Notes: generated by a model not told the origin, from the letters alone. DNA of 64,000 nucleotides from Atopsyche davidsoni (GCA_022113835.1 JAILWY010000004.1:6327501-6391500); one strand, 5' to 3'; positions 13,306 to 24,589 are shown, numbered from the stretch's first letter. Numbers and translations: made by a program.

Positions 13306-13408
13306 GTGGCTCGCTAGCATAGTTGGCAATGCACCGGCCACGTAAGCCACACAAGTCACAATGAGAGTTTCTATAATCGTTTCAATGTATAAAAAAATGT
13401 ATTTAAAA
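13306..13408 (+). mobile_element. tRNA-derived SINE, copy with internal deletion
   Basis: The head GTGGCTCGCTAGCATAGTTGG and the GCACCGGCCA block match the copies at 14.0 and 55.3-55.7 kb. About 25 bases spanning the B box are missing (it jumps from CGTAAGC to CACACAAGTCACAATGA). The tail (GAGAGTTTCT.TAATCG) is shared. Loss of the B box makes this copy transcriptionally dead. Confidence 0.7.
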
Positions 13409-13499
13409 ATACCTTAACATAAATCAAAGCCTTGTTTGCAGTAGTCATCGCACGCTGCCTTTCCTTTTCATGGAAATCTGCGAGCTTCGGATCCCTTTA

Positions 13500-13800
13500 T
13501 ATGCATAACAAAGTACATCCTCCGTGCAGGGCGGCGGTTCAAGAGCCGGGACCGTTTCCATGGCGACGATGACGTATATTTTTAATGACGACCTCACACG
13601 GGGGCGGTCGGGGCGCGCGACTCATCTCGCCAATCGTTACACGAAACTTTTTAATTGGTAATTATCACCGGAGCTCCAGCCGGCGGAGGCTGCGGAAGGG
13701 ACGAGAGACCCCCGCTTCCGGTTCTCTCGGGCCGTGACGTCACGACGCATACGTCATGCCGCTCGTAACGAGGGGATGAGTACATCGTGAAATTAATTAT
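13500..13800. promoter_or_regulatory. GC- and CpG-rich island with a CRE palindrome
   Basis: The segment stands out from AT-rich surroundings and contains a perfect cAMP-response element TGACGTCA at 13735-13742, an extra ACGTCAT at 13751-13757 and GGAGCTCC at 13670. No long open frame or splice-bounded exon is evident. A promoter or enhancer is the simplest reading, but the direction and target gene cannot be told. Confidence 0.35.
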
Positions 13801-14043
13801 ATTACACATTGAGGTCGAATTGCACCCCGGCGACGAGACATCTGACCGCTACCTGTGTCGTGCGAAGTAAGCTTCACAGGTGATTGAAATAAAATGAAAT
13901 ATATCACGATCGCCGATTGTCAAATGAAAGAAAGACTTAAAATTTTAAAAAGCGCACAATATTTGAACCAATTAAAGATATTTTCATAATAAGTACGTTG
14001 TTTCATTTATAGGATATGATTGTTAAAAATTCTTGCCTAGTAC

Positions 14044-14187
14044 TAGTGATTCGTTGGTATAATTGGTGATGCACCGGCCATGTAAGCTTGGGGATGTGGG
14101 TTCAAATCTCCCCACAAATCACGATGATATTTTTCTAAGAGTTTCTTTAATCAATTTCCAATATTTGAAAAAATGTACTTAATCATT
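14044..14187 (+). mobile_element. tRNA-derived SINE, diverged full-length copy
   Basis: It matches the 55.3-55.7 kb copies along its length: TTGGTATAATTGGTGATGCAC (A-box region, diverged), CATGTAAGCTTGGGGATGTG, GGGTTCAAATCTCC (B-box region), AATCACGATGATAT and the tail AGAGTTTCTTTAATC. Substitutions are scattered, so it is older than the 55-kb pair. There are no target-site duplications I can define. Confidence 0.75.
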
Positions 14188-15944
14188 ATCAAAGATATTA
14201 TCAATTAAAATCTCTTTTGAATTATTTTATCTAGGACCATTATTTTGTCATTTTCGAAATCCCCTGTATTATATTTGATCGCTTATTGAAACTAAAAGTG
14301 CTGCAAAAAAATATTTAGTTTAACGGTAGTTAAATAGTGAAAGGTATTTATTATTCCATTTTGCTTAATAGGAAAAAAAATTTTTTTTTAGTTATTCCTA
14401 ATTATATAACGTTCTCGCGATGCACAGACATTTAAGTAATATTATTGATCAATAAATAGTAAGAAAAAAAATACACTTTCTAATGATAAATTTTATTTAG
14501 ACTAATTGCTATCAACGCAATAAATGATTGATATGTTATATGTAGTATTTTCAAACGGACATAAAAAATATTATCATGTGTTAATTCACACTTATTTTGA
14601 TTTATGTAAAAAAATACTTAAGTGTTACGTTTCTGTAATCCTCTCTGAATCAGAAAAATTAATTATGGAAATCAAAATATGTGCGCGGGTTTGTCTAACA
14701 TTTCATGACAAGTAAGACACCACCGTAATCGTACCCCATTGCAGAATAGGGTTGATTAAATCCGAGTTTGGTTTTGTATTACTCGTAAGGGTGCATGCAA
14801 ATACAAAATTGAAAATTATGTAACCATTTGCACGCAGATTCTTTCAGACGAATTTCGAGTTATTCCGGAATTCGGTAAATATTTTTTCTGCTTTCGAAAT
14901 ATCTGAAATACGCAAAAATACGAATAGATGAAAAATGCGTGGCTTGTATTTTAACTCTAAGCGTCCCAAAATATTCCAGCTCATAAATACTAAACGTATT
15001 TTTAAACAAAGCTCTTTTTAATAAGGTTTTAACCCGCAGATATTTCTCACAAAAACATGAATCAAGTTGTCTATAAATAACTTTATTTACAATTCACGAT
15101 TCAGATTTAACTGTCTCTTTTATATATATTTTTTTTAAATTGGTTTTCAATTTCAATTTCATTCTTTTTTAATTTGTATTATAAATCGTCTATTTTGGCC
15201 AAAAGTTTGATTTAAGGCTGAGACAATTATTTTCATACGTCATGTGTTTATATGACGAAATATTGAAAAAAACAGAATATGATTTATAGTACAAGTCCTA
15301 TTAGTGTTTATTATTCAAAAATATTATAAATTTATATAAATAAATATAATCACTTACTTCCAGGATACTTTGAATGCATTGGTGGTTGGCGAATAACTGA
15401 GTTAGTCTTTCAAGTGGTATATAAGCTTTTATAAGAGGGCAGTTGCGTTCTTTTGCATACCTTTGAGCTTAAGGATACATAATTATTTTCCACCAAATTA
15501 TTAGGGCAGATATTCAAATTATAAATCACGTTTCAGGGGGAAGGCAACTTTCCCAGCAATTTGTTTTTCATAAAGTTACGGTCGCGTGCCGAGGGCAGCG
15601 AGCCCCATACAAAATTGAATGCCAAGATTTCATCAATTACGAGAAATTCTTTTATTCCCCCTTTCGCAATTTCTTTAAAACTTTACGAACATTTCCGCTC
15701 AATGGCGACTCGGGGAAATTAAACACAATGTTTGACTTTTGATTGGATCATTCATTATTTAATTTTATTTAAATGCCGTAAATATTTATTTTCAACTTTG
15801 AATCGAATTGAAAAGGAGAAAATTGACATTTGATTCGGACAAACGCCGCAAAATTCCTAAGCCGGGCTCTCTGAAAGGATGTTTATACATCGGAATAAAT
15901 AACAGAGAGGTGATCAATTTTTTTGCGAAAAATATCAATGGCGC
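14188..15944. other. Intergenic sequence with one GC-richer patch
   Basis: No gene is visible. The patch at about 15530-15890 is compositionally distinct, contains CATAAA and TAATT homeodomain-type cores and has no open frame; it could be regulatory. The remainder is AT-rich. Confidence 0.4.
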
Positions 15945-16570
15945 CATTATTTAGAGAACAAAATACAAAAATGGTTTATTCAAAGTATTGTCCCTCGCTA
16001 GCTGCACATTTTTGCCATCTCTCTGACAGTAAATACCGTGACGATAAAACGACGCGTCTTTGGACCAAAACCATTCATCTAACCAATTTTCTACTTCTTT
16101 GAATTGGCCAAGTGTAACCCAGCCAAGCCATACGCCATCGACTGGAACAAGTGATAATCGGAAGGGGCTAGGTCTGGTGAATACGCCGAATGTAGTAGCA
16201 GATCCCATTTCAGCGTTTTGATGGTGTCCTGGACAATGGAAGTGCGATGTCGTGCTGCGATATCATTCGTTTGGCTCTCGTGTCCCATTCTGGATGTTTT
16301 TCGAGCAATGCGTGGTTGAAATTGATCAGTTGTTGCCGGTAGCGATGCTCATTGACAGTTTCGCCTAGTTTCAGCAGCTCATAGTACACGATTCCTTTCT
16401 GGTCCCACCAAACGATTTTGATATTGATGCTTCGCCAGGTGAAAGCCACGTTTTTTTAAATATATCCACTTCTCATTGGCAGTAACAATTCGATGCAGGA
16501 AACTCTTTCTTTTAAAAGCAGAATTTTGAAAGTAGTTCTTCGGTTTTCTATCTTTCTCTCCCACGCACCT
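15945..16570 (-). pseudogene. Mariner transposase relic (second mariner), 5'-truncated and frameshifted
   Basis: Minus-strand frames join, after shifts, into the carboxy-terminal two-thirds of a mariner transposase. They carry KRKSFLHRIVTANEKWIY (first catalytic region, with the usual D of GDEKW replaced), then WWDQKGIVYYELL and GETVNEHRYRQQLINFN. The second catalytic region is ISQHDIA, and the third is SAYSPDLAPSDYHLF, followed by the W.DEW and KD..FY.HGI blocks. At least three frame breaks are present, plus a deletion between KWIY and WWDQKG. The amino-terminal DNA-binding domain is missing: homology stops near 16560, just before the next element begins. It is more distant from the 3.5-kb mariner than a copy of the same family would be, so two mariner families are present. 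Confidence 0.88.
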
Positions 16571-16580
16571 AGTGTATATA

Positions 16581-17140
16581 TAGGGTGTACAAAAAGAGTA
16601 CCGAGTGAATGTGAATAGTGACCGTTATTACGATACGCTGCGAAAAATTTTGGGCCTTGATTTGCAGGAGTTTTAAGGTTTCAACTCAAGAACGTGGTTC
16701 CAACAAGACGGGGCCACTCCGATCCGATCAATCAATTGAAGCTGTTAACGAATTATTCCATAATAAGGTCATTTCACGTAGAGGTAACATCAACTGGCCT
16801 CCCAGAAGCTCCGACCTTAGCCCTCTTGACTATTTCGTATGGGGATACCTTAAAATGAGAGTTTATGAGAATAATCTGACGAACCTAACGGAATTAAAAC
16901 AAAACGTCAGGTCAGAAATGGCAGCAATATCGAGGGCTATGTGTCAGCGTGTTATCAGCAACCTTCGTTCCAGATTAGAAGAGTGCCAGCAGCGCGTAAC
17001 GGTCACCATTTGGATAACATCATCCTTTTGAAATAATTTTCCATGTTGTATTCTTATAATCGACAATAAAAAAAATACTTGACTACAAGTAGTTTTTGTT
17101 TTACTGAACTAACAAATACCCGATACTCTATTTGGACGCC
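16581..17140 (+). mobile_element. Short Tc1/mariner-superfamily element with imperfect terminal repeats
   Basis: The left end (GGGTGTACAAAAAGAGTACC, from 16583, preceded by TA) resembles the reverse complement of 17115-17140 (AAATAGAGTATCGGGT core). In between is one transposase carboxy-terminal region, so the element is internally deleted to about 560 bp. It directly abuts the mariner relic on its left and a Helitron relic on its right. The end assignment is approximate. Confidence 0.55.
16618..17031 (+). pseudogene. DDE transposase carboxy-terminal region (Tc1/mariner type, spacing wider than mariner)
   Basis: In one frame WFQQDGAT (16695-16718) gives the second catalytic aspartate at 16707-16709. 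After a single frameshift the main frame continues ELFHNKVISRRGNINWPPRS, then SDLSPLDYFVWGYLK with the third catalytic aspartate at 16828-16830. The spacing is about 40 residues, clearly more than mariner's 34. The tail LTELKQNVRSEMAAI, then VISNLRSRLEEC, is typical of insect Tc1/mariner relatives with a WGYLK motif. The amino-terminal half is missing, so the copy cannot work. The exact family is undecided. Confidence 0.75.
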
Positions 17141-17239
17141 TTGCCGTGTTGATATTTCAAACTCAAATACCTTTACTCCCATAACCCACTGCCATCTCTC
17201 AGTGAAAAGCAGTTTAATGAACTCTGCGTCCATAATGTG

Positions 17240-17775
17240 TGTTGCTTGTCGTATACAATATCCGAGCACGCGAGCCCCGCGTGGCGCAAACGAGTTTCAA
17301 CTGCCGCGCTCATTTCTGACGTCCAACTCATTCCAACTCGCCGTAACTTGCAATGCGCTTCAACTTGTGGCGCCGCGCCGCACTGTGGGCACGCATTTCA
17401 AAACGCTGGCAAAAAAACTCAAAAAATACATTTTTCTAGCAGAAAAACCATCAGATGGAAAGTTCAACGATTGCAGCCACAAAGGTAAAGTGAAACTACC
17501 AGCAAGGCATATTTTCCCATGATATTATGTCAAATCCAGAAAATATTTATAATGGAAATTTCAAAAGAAAAATACGATCATACAATAACAGTACAATAAC
17601 AGTTAAATTAGCAGGTCCAGTGGCAGAATCAGGGCCATTCTGCTTTAAAGTTCAAGGCCAAATATATCACAGAACTTTGCACCTACATCCAACTGATGGT
17701 ACAAAAAGAAATCAAATATTCATCTTATTGTCAGCCAAACATATGTTCAAACACTATTGCATCGTTCATCTGTGA
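17240..17775 (+). pseudogene. Helitron Rep (Helitron-like N domain) relic
   Basis: Two frames joined by frameshifts read as the amino-terminal region of a Helitron replicase/helicase. The frame ending at 17522 carries EKPSDGKFNDCSHKGKVKLP, and the frame 17527-17775 carries FKRKIRSYNNS, then GPFCFKVQGQIYHRTLHLHP. This corresponds to the family order (cysteine-containing GERP...KF..CCHKGKV.L, then IRSYN, then GPY.F.I.GQ.YHR.G.LHP). The Rep HUH motif and helicase domain are not present. The preceding GC-rich bases (17240-17400) probably encode the start of the same protein in broken form. The 3' part is repeated at 4397-4458. Confidence 0.82.
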
Positions 17776-18239
17776 CGGGCTACATTTCTAGTATAAATTA
17801 TAATATTAGCATACCACTCGCAATAATACTCCCATTTTCAACTGACTGATATTTTTAGTTTTATGAAAATGCCAATATTTTATTTTTAACATTTTGCCCA
17901 GAAAATACATTTGCAAATAATTTAAATGTATACTGAAATATAAAGAAACATCTATTAAATATATTTTATTACACATCAATTGTTATACGTTGTTGTGTAC
18001 TTCAACTTAAAGCACAAAAGTTATGTTGATTATGCTTTTAATGAAAACCATTACAAATACTTGGTTGTGCAAGGCTGCCATTATGTATCCTGAGCGAGTG
18101 TAAAGGATCGGTAATAGTGAACTGCTATTGATTCATTAGCTTGCTGCAGAAGTTTGTAAGAATAGATTTATATAATAATGCTATTGGGCAGCAGAAATAC
18201 GCCGTATTTTCCTTCCAATGTAAAACTGCGGTGTAGATG
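17776..18239. other. Intergenic spacer between Helitron and LINE pieces
   Basis: AT-rich sequence without an open frame or recognisable repeat. Confidence 0.5.
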
Positions 18240-18358
18240 GACCCGGGGACCCACTACACTATTTTCCCATTAGAAAACCATAAACACTGGCTCAGCATGA
18301 GTATGTGCTCAGTGAAAAGGTCGCCAACCTCCTCTGAGGAGAGGCACTTGATTCAAAT
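18240..18358 (+). mobile_element. LINE 3' end fragment
   Basis: It aligns with the minus strand of 8739-8858 over its whole length (GGGGACCCACTACAC, TTAGAAAACCATAAACACTG, GCTCAGCATGAGTATGTGC, ACCTCCTCTGAGGAGAGGC). The terminal block is also found at 24.6 and 48.5 kb. The fragment is 5'-truncated, ends 18 bp before a foldback element and is non-coding. Confidence 0.72.
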
Positions 18359-18375
18359 ATTGTTTACATAACATA

Positions 18376-18770
18376 TTTTTGAATAAAATACTTGAGTGAT
18401 TTTCCACGTGTTCGTTTTTATTTGTGACCGGTGTCTCCAACCTTTCACGTTGGCATTATCAAACAGAGTGAGATTTTATATAATAATAAGTAATTAGGTA
18501 AACAATTGTTGGAGGGAGAGGTTGTTGGAAAGAGAGAGAATGATTGTCAGGTGGTAAGAGCTAATGTGATTTTAACGTACCTGACAAGTGGAGGATTCTA
18601 CATAATTGCAAATTTTTGTGAACAAATGTTTTTATATAATTTCTAAAACGTGAAAGGTTGGCGAAACCGGTCACTAATAAAAATAAAAATGTGGAGTAGT
18701 GAAGTGAAGTATTTTATTCAAAAATATTAAAATGGAATTCCACCGAGTACTCTCTGTCAAAAATATTGAA
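18376..18770. mobile_element. Foldback element, copy 1
   Basis: The left arm (about 18376-18468) contains GAATAAAATACTTGAGTG, TTTTCCACGTG, TGTGACCGGTGTC and CCAACCTTTCACGTTGGC. The right arm (18647-18731) contains the reverse complement, including GTGAAAGGTTGGCGAAACCG and GAAGTATTTTATTCAAAA. About 180 unrelated bases lie between the arms. It ends with the block ATTAAAATGGAATTCCACCG and TACTCTCTGTCAAAAATATT, which also follows copy 3 and occurs alone at 62.3 kb. There is no coding capacity; it is a MITE-like inverted-repeat element. Confidence 0.8.
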
Positions 18771-18899
18771 TTTCTAATATATATTGGTGTGATGGTCCAT
18801 TTTCTGTTTCGTCCCACTGTGCGGCACCTCGGGCGCCCAAAAACTTTAGCACTATATGACGCGGCTGCAATTTTAATTGAAAACGCAATTTATAATTTA

Positions 18900-19135
18900 A
18901 AACATTCCCAGTAATTGCGCGAACGTTCCGCGCCATAACTTAGGCAAGATGGCGAAAAAAGAAGCCGCGGGAGACATCCGGCGGCCGGTTAAGTTTAATT
19001 TTGCACCCCGGGCCGTTTCCGGCCAAGTTTCCCGGCGGCGGGATGATCATGGAGCAGATGTAAAACTGAATGTTTAATCTCGATAAAGACCTGCCCGCGC
19101 CGGCGCTCCCGTGTCTCTGATTTTCATCGTAAAAG
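18900..19135. other. GC-rich non-coding patch
   Basis: Strong local rise in G+C, with GGCGG and GGCC clusters and AAGATGGCGA (a YY1-type core, about 18946-18955). No open frame is long enough to call. Possible regulatory DNA; no direct evidence for transcription. Confidence 0.3.
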
Positions 19136-20390
19136 TGACGATTTTTTTTTTAATATTCAAAAACCGTTAAATTCAAACGCGTGGTTTTGTTTTACGATAT
19201 TGCCAATTTATGCTTTTTTTTTTAAATAATAAAACGCAATGACTTCCCAAGCAAGCTGTTATTTTTCTAAAATCATATTTGCTTTATAGCCTTATTTTAG
19301 ATGGGTTTTATATTATGGCTTCAATAAAGTATTAAAATATGTTGAATAAAAGTAAGTACAAATTTCAATTTATAATGTTAGAGTATAATGAGTATCACTC
19401 TAATCTATCGGTGTAAGAGATTCCAATGTAAAAGACACTAGATTTGATGTGGGTGACTATTATTAAGGTATATATAATAATTTTTTTCTTGTTTTCTCAT
19501 CAAATTACTTAAATTGTATTAATTTCATTGAATAAATAAATTTGAGTAAGTTACCTAAAATATAATTTAAGAAACGCTTTTGAATCACAAAACTTATATG
19601 ACTTCATTTTTTATTCAGTAAATAAAATGAAGATAACCTTACTTTGTGTATAATTTGCCATACAAATGATGACGATAATATAAAAGTGAAAGTTTCAATT
19701 TTTTTTATTTGCTCTATTGCATTTAATGAAAACGATTATTTTTCAATTTGAATTATGGCAAATCAAAGACTGATCAAATCCACGGAAAAAGGGTAATACT
19801 ATAAAAAAGGTTGTATTCAATGGAGGTGGATGAAAAAGATATTATTTTCAGGAATCGCTGTAAAACGTGGGTGCGGCGAAGACGACCAAAACCCGTTCAT
19901 CATCCTACAAGAGTGCTTTACCAAATAAACGTAGGGTTCTTTCTTCAATGAAATGAAACCAAAACATTCCGAGGGAAGGGCAGACCCAAATAAAGGGATG
20001 AGGTACTCCTGCCTACCCTTTGAGATGAAGGCACCTCAGGAATGTATTCTTATAAATAAAATCTTAAGGCTTTCTTCTGAGGATACAGAAGTTGTTGTTT
20101 TGTTAGGAACGACCTTCAAGTCGAATTGAATGTTTAAATTAACCTTTGTATTTATTTACTACATAATTTTTTTCCAATTTAAATTCATTTAATCCTACTA
20201 TTCTGTAATAGGTTTGTATTATACAGTGATTTAAAATGTATTAATAAATAAATATAATCACATATGCACACACCAAATCAAACTAACAAATGCCAAATTT
20301 CAAAGGCTCAAAAGTAATTTAAAAATACTATCTAAACACGTCAAGAGTTTATCTTGTGTTTTTTTTTTTATTTTATTTGGATTTTTTCAG
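19136..20390. other. AT-rich intergenic sequence
   Basis: Poly-T and poly-A tracts dominate and no gene is seen. It ends in a long T-rich tract followed by TTTTTTCAG at 20382-20390, which is a strong splice-acceptor shape. Confidence 0.45.
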
Positions 20391-20537
20391 GGTTTGCCAC
20401 GGAAGAGGAAAAATACATTTATCAATAAAGAATATTGTCGGTTGTCACATAAAATTGAGGAAAAAATATTGCTTCATCCTCTTACTGGGATATTTGATCA
20501 CATGTCTAAACAAAACACACAAGCTTTGCCATCGTAA
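20391..20537 (+). other. Candidate terminal coding exon, unidentified
   Basis: A long pyrimidine tract and TTTTTTCAG precede an open segment that begins GLPRKRKNTFINKEYCRLSH and runs 48 codons to TAA at 20535-20537. The content is polar and basic (KRK, EEK, HPLTGIFDHM), unlike a random AT-rich frame. I do not recognise the protein, there is no clear AATAAA shortly after the stop and no upstream partner exon. An overlapping frame is also open, so this may be coincidence. Confidence 0.25.
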
Positions 20538-21007
20538 ATATCCGGAGAGACAAAAAATGGAACTTATACAACTATTTTTTATTACTCTTGTATTTTTAAG
20601 CTTCCAGTAGCTAAGTTTAGCGGAAATCCTTTCTAACAAAAACAGAAAAAAAAAACTACACCGGAAATACCAACAAAATGAAAATATTTACATTTTTATT
20701 TCCTCCGCTTTACATGCAAACTAAATTGTTTTAATAACATTGAAATACTGATTTTATTATTTCCAACTTTTTGTTTCTGTAAATTACTGTGTATTTATAG
20801 AAAAAAGATTTCATCGTATTATATATACACGTGACTAGATTTTTCCTTTACTGACAAAGTTTAACCCAGTTTTATAGAGCATATACGAAAAAACCGTTTA
20901 TTCATGTTTTCAAATTTAAGTAATTAATACGTGGTGGAATTTCATTTTAATATTTTATATAGAATACTTTATTGATTTTTCCACGTGTTTATATTATTTG
21001 TCTAACC

Positions 21008-21554
21008 CATAGGTTTCCAAAGTGGTCAATATCGACCCCCAGGGGTCGATTCCGCCCTGCAAGAAGTCGATAAAAATTAAATTGGGGGTCCACGAACTGT
21101 AAATGGGGCTCTACGAGAGTGGATCCCATTTAAGCAGGTCATCACCAAAATACCACAGTGGATTATCAATCCATACGGTGACATTGAAGATTCGGAAGTC
21201 ATACTACAAGAAGAACTGATCAAAATAAGCACTAATGAAAAACTGAAGGTGCAGTTTAGAAAGAGATATCAGCAATTTTGGCTTCAGAGAGACATACCTG
21301 CTATTTATCCTGCATTATAGACTATCGCAAGAAGGTTTTTGATAGCTTTACCATCTTCATTCCTCGTGGAAAGGGATTTCAGTGCGGTTGCCATTCTTCT
21401 AACAAAAAAAGAAATAGATTGGAAATCACTGGACGAGGAGATTTAAAGTTAAATCTGACTTATTTGAAGCCAAATATTGAAAATTTGCTATATAACGGAC
21501 CCCTGTTTAACGGATTACAAATGTAAAAATTCAATTTAAGTTTGGGAGCCTCTG
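21008..21554 (+). mobile_element. hAT-type element, 547 bp, with perfect 8-bp target duplication
   Basis: Terminal inverted repeats CATAGGTTTCCAAA (left) and CAGAGGCTCCCAAA (reverse complement of right) bound the element. GTCTAACC occurs directly on both sides (21000-21007 and 21555-21562), which is the 8-bp duplication typical of hAT transposition. It encodes only the end of a transposase. Its first 130 bp match the element at 62083. Confidence 0.85.
21160..21525 (+). pseudogene. hAT transposase C-terminal (dimerisation) domain relic
   Basis: The reading continues across one in-frame stop and one frameshift. It runs WIINPYGDIEDS, EELIKIS, FRKRYQQFW, YPAL, then a stop, TIARRFLIALPSSFLVERDF and SAVAILLTKK. 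After the frameshift it resumes RNRLEITGRGDLKLNLTYLK and PNIENLL. This is the hAT C-terminal dimerisation region as in ZBED5/SCAND3-like proteins (FW...YP.L...A...L..F.T.Y..E..FS.L...K...RNRL....DLR..L....P.I). The DDE core and BED finger are absent, so this is the last exon-sized piece of a dead transposase inside a short derivative element. Confidence 0.75.
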
Positions 21555-21659
21555 GTCTAACCTTTGACGTTGACATTATCAAACTGAGTGGAACCGGCTA
21601 CTAATAAAATTAACATGTGGAAAAATCACTTAAATATTTGATTATATAGTGAAGTTTTT

Positions 21660-24589
21660 CACGTGATATTTCATATAAAAATCACACTTTTTTGTAGCAA
21701 AGTGAAAGAGGATATATTGATAAGTAAGTAGGTACGTATATCTGAAACTAAACAACAAAAAAAAAACACCTCAGAAGCACTTAGCGATGCCAGTTCATGC
21801 TGTGTTTATAGCAAGGGTATTTTTTGCATCGAGTCTGGGCTCCGGTAGACGCCGGCGTCGCCTCGGTTTTTGTTGCAGCAGCCAGACAGTTACAAATTCT
21901 CTGGTCCAACGTGACTAATGGGCCGTATTCTTATCGCGGGGTGTTCACCTCGTCGAGCACTGAAATTTTGTATTTTTAATGGAAACGACGAGTTTTTCTT
22001 TTCTTCTTCGGAAATGAAAACCTTTCAGCCGACCTTGGGTGGAGTGACTGTTTATTTGCGCGCACTTGTATCGCTCTTGCTCTCCTTAAAGAGTATTGCG
22101 TTTTGAAGTGAGTCCGCTTTTATTTCTTTTTGCTTGCGAGGAAAACGGATAAACGTTTTTAGTGCTTCTTTTGGTCACTTTATCTGTTTTTTAGAGAAAT
22201 TTTACAGTAAATTATTTAAACGTATTAAGCTTATAGCATTTTTAAAACAATTTTCAAGAATTTATTATAAAACCTATTTCAAAAAAAATTTATTGAAGTA
22301 TCATCAAAATTAGAATTTTTTTTTTAAACAATTTGTATTACTTATAACATACCCAAAAAACATGTTAAAAATGATTAAACTAACTTTTATTTGCTTTGTG
22401 AATCAACTTATAGTACATAGAAAACACATTGAATCACTTCTATGAACAATTTTTTTTTTTTTTTAAATCTTAAGTTTCGGTTGATTAAAATTATAATGAC
22501 AATCATTTATAAAGCGATAATAAAAACACGTAATAGAATTTTGAGAAAAGTCGCATGATTTAAAAGAAAATTTAAATTCCGGTATAATTTTCTGGGTCAT
22601 TCTCAATTTGTTAAAACTTCAGCCATTCGAGGCGCTAATTTTGTAATTTAAAATAATAAGCCCTCCTTATTAATTTTGCGGTCATTTTTCAGCTGTTTTT
22701 TAATTCAATTATGAATCAAAATAGTTGGAAACTTTTTAAAATCTCGCTGGAAATCTCTTCCTAAGTGCGCTTATAAGAAATCCTTTAGATATTTCGAAAC
22801 TACCTTTACCACTTTTCACTTTATTAATTACCGGGTACAAACTTTTTCTATTACCCTTTTCTATTCAAAGTGATGGGGCAGGATAATGGATTTTATTTTT
22901 AATATAATATTTTTATAAATATTACGTCTGTATTTTCGTAAAACACTTGCATGATGGTGTAGCGAAAACTATTTTTAGTCACCCTGCGCCTGAATTGCCC
23001 CAATGACATTTATTCGAGCCTCAGTCTGGGTTATGGATGTCATTTACTGGTAATCGAATTATATATATATATACAAATTAATAAATTTTTAATAAATAAA
23101 TTATTTAGCAGTTTGTTCAAGTGTAATAATAATAAATTGAAGATATTTCGATTGTGGGGCTGGTACAGGGGGCCAGGCCGCCAGCCACGTTTCCGGTACT
23201 AGTCTAGCACTACTAAAACTAAAGGTTCTGGCAGGCTTCCGCTGAATATTTGATAATGGCAACTTCCCCTCCCTCACCTCGAGCGCACTCGGAGGTATTA
23301 ATTTAATTACAGGTAACATTCTCACCTATGAGAGCGTCGGTAAGGAAATATTGTATGAAGCGCTTCCGCTCGCGGGAGAGATTTGAATCTGGTAAACCTC
23401 TTTTGAAATATGCATATTTCGTTTGGTACTTATTCATAAAAGTACACTGTATAATTTTAATTTAAAAGCATTGAACCAAAAATTATGATTTTGAAATACA
23501 TGTTTTTATTTTATTTATACGCTGTAATTTAACCTACAAACTAAAAATAAAATCTATCAATGTTGCGCTAGAGTAAATATTATAGTACATTTATTTAATA
23601 CGGTTATTATATGATAAACCACATTTTAGTTAGTTATATGTTGCTTCATGAAGCTTCTACTACGAAACGCAAAACCTATATATTGTCTTGTTCAATCACA
23701 AGTATGTATTTATATATACGCAAATAAAGTTGGTCTTGATCTAATTTTATTTTAAATAGTTAGATTATTATTACTTAAAATATATTAAATTTAGTCTAGC
23801 ATAAATACAAAGACTCAAGATACAATTTCAGTACTAGGTTTTTGTGCCAATAAAAAATATACCGTTTCAACGTGTGTCTACTTTAATTTAAAATATGTCA
23901 TTATACCTGTCTCGTTTGTATCTATTTTTAGATGATTTTATCTATTTGTTTTTAAAACTTTCAGTTTCCAACCACTATCTTCCAGCTACGTTCAGACACT
24001 GCATTATTGCTTGCAACGAATTCCGTTATGAAAACTTTATTCAAAAACATAACTAATTTAAAAGTTCATTACGTATTTGAATTAGTATTTTGCGGCTGGC
24101 AACACACCTGAGGCAGTGGCCGCCAATAATAATTTCAGATAGAAAACGAAGTTGCCACGCTGCTAATAACTCCGGCATGCTAATGAGGCAACATTAACCA
24201 TCGCGCAATATTTTGCAAATTCCCGCACAACTGTAATCGTCAACGGCACGCGAGACAATCAAACCAATTCTAAATAAGTGACGGAAAATATTGGACGAGA
24301 TTAAATATATCAAAGAAATATTTTACATCATTTATTAATAGAATTTAATTAACATTGATAGTTTAATTGTGTGGCTTAATAGTAGAACCCTTAAAATACT
24401 ATGCGTAGACAACGTCACAAATGAGAGAGTCTTAGATAGAATAGACGCTGGTAAAAAGACGTGAGGTATCGTTTTTTTTGTCATATTTTTCGAAATAATG
24501 AATATGATTTCCAGGGAAACATCACACAAAAAATAATTGATATGGATGCAGAACTTCGAAAAGTCGAGAGTACAACCGAATTAGTAAGA
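21660..24589. other. Intergenic sequence with two GC-richer patches
   Basis: No gene is called. The patch at 21790-22110 is GC-rich without a family match. The patch at 23101-23325 has a minus-strand frame of 74 residues rich in P and S (IPPSALEVREGKLPLSNIQR begins its best part) that reads like protein but has no recognisable domain or clear splice borders. The block at 24090-24290 is GC-richer and non-coding. Confidence 0.4.

Larger units (their letters stand above)
20930..21640. mobile_element. Foldback element, copy 2, split by a hAT insertion
   Basis: Left of the hAT lie GGTGGAATTTCATTTTAATA, ATACTTTATTGATTTTTCCA and CGTGTTTATATTATTTG. Right of it lie TTTGACGTTGACATTATCAA, then GAACCGGCTACTAATAAAAT and CATGTGGAAAAATCACTTAA. 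Together these match copy 1 arm for arm, so the hAT at 21008-21554 landed in the middle of an existing foldback copy. The arms are more diverged than in copy 3. Confidence 0.72.

Noticed and set aside
17054..17269. 71-codon minus frame reading MDAEFIKLL and FEFEISTRQGVQIEYRV
   Set aside because: It runs across the right terminal repeat of one element into the edge of the Helitron relic; I found no family for it and the plus-strand elements explain the sequence.
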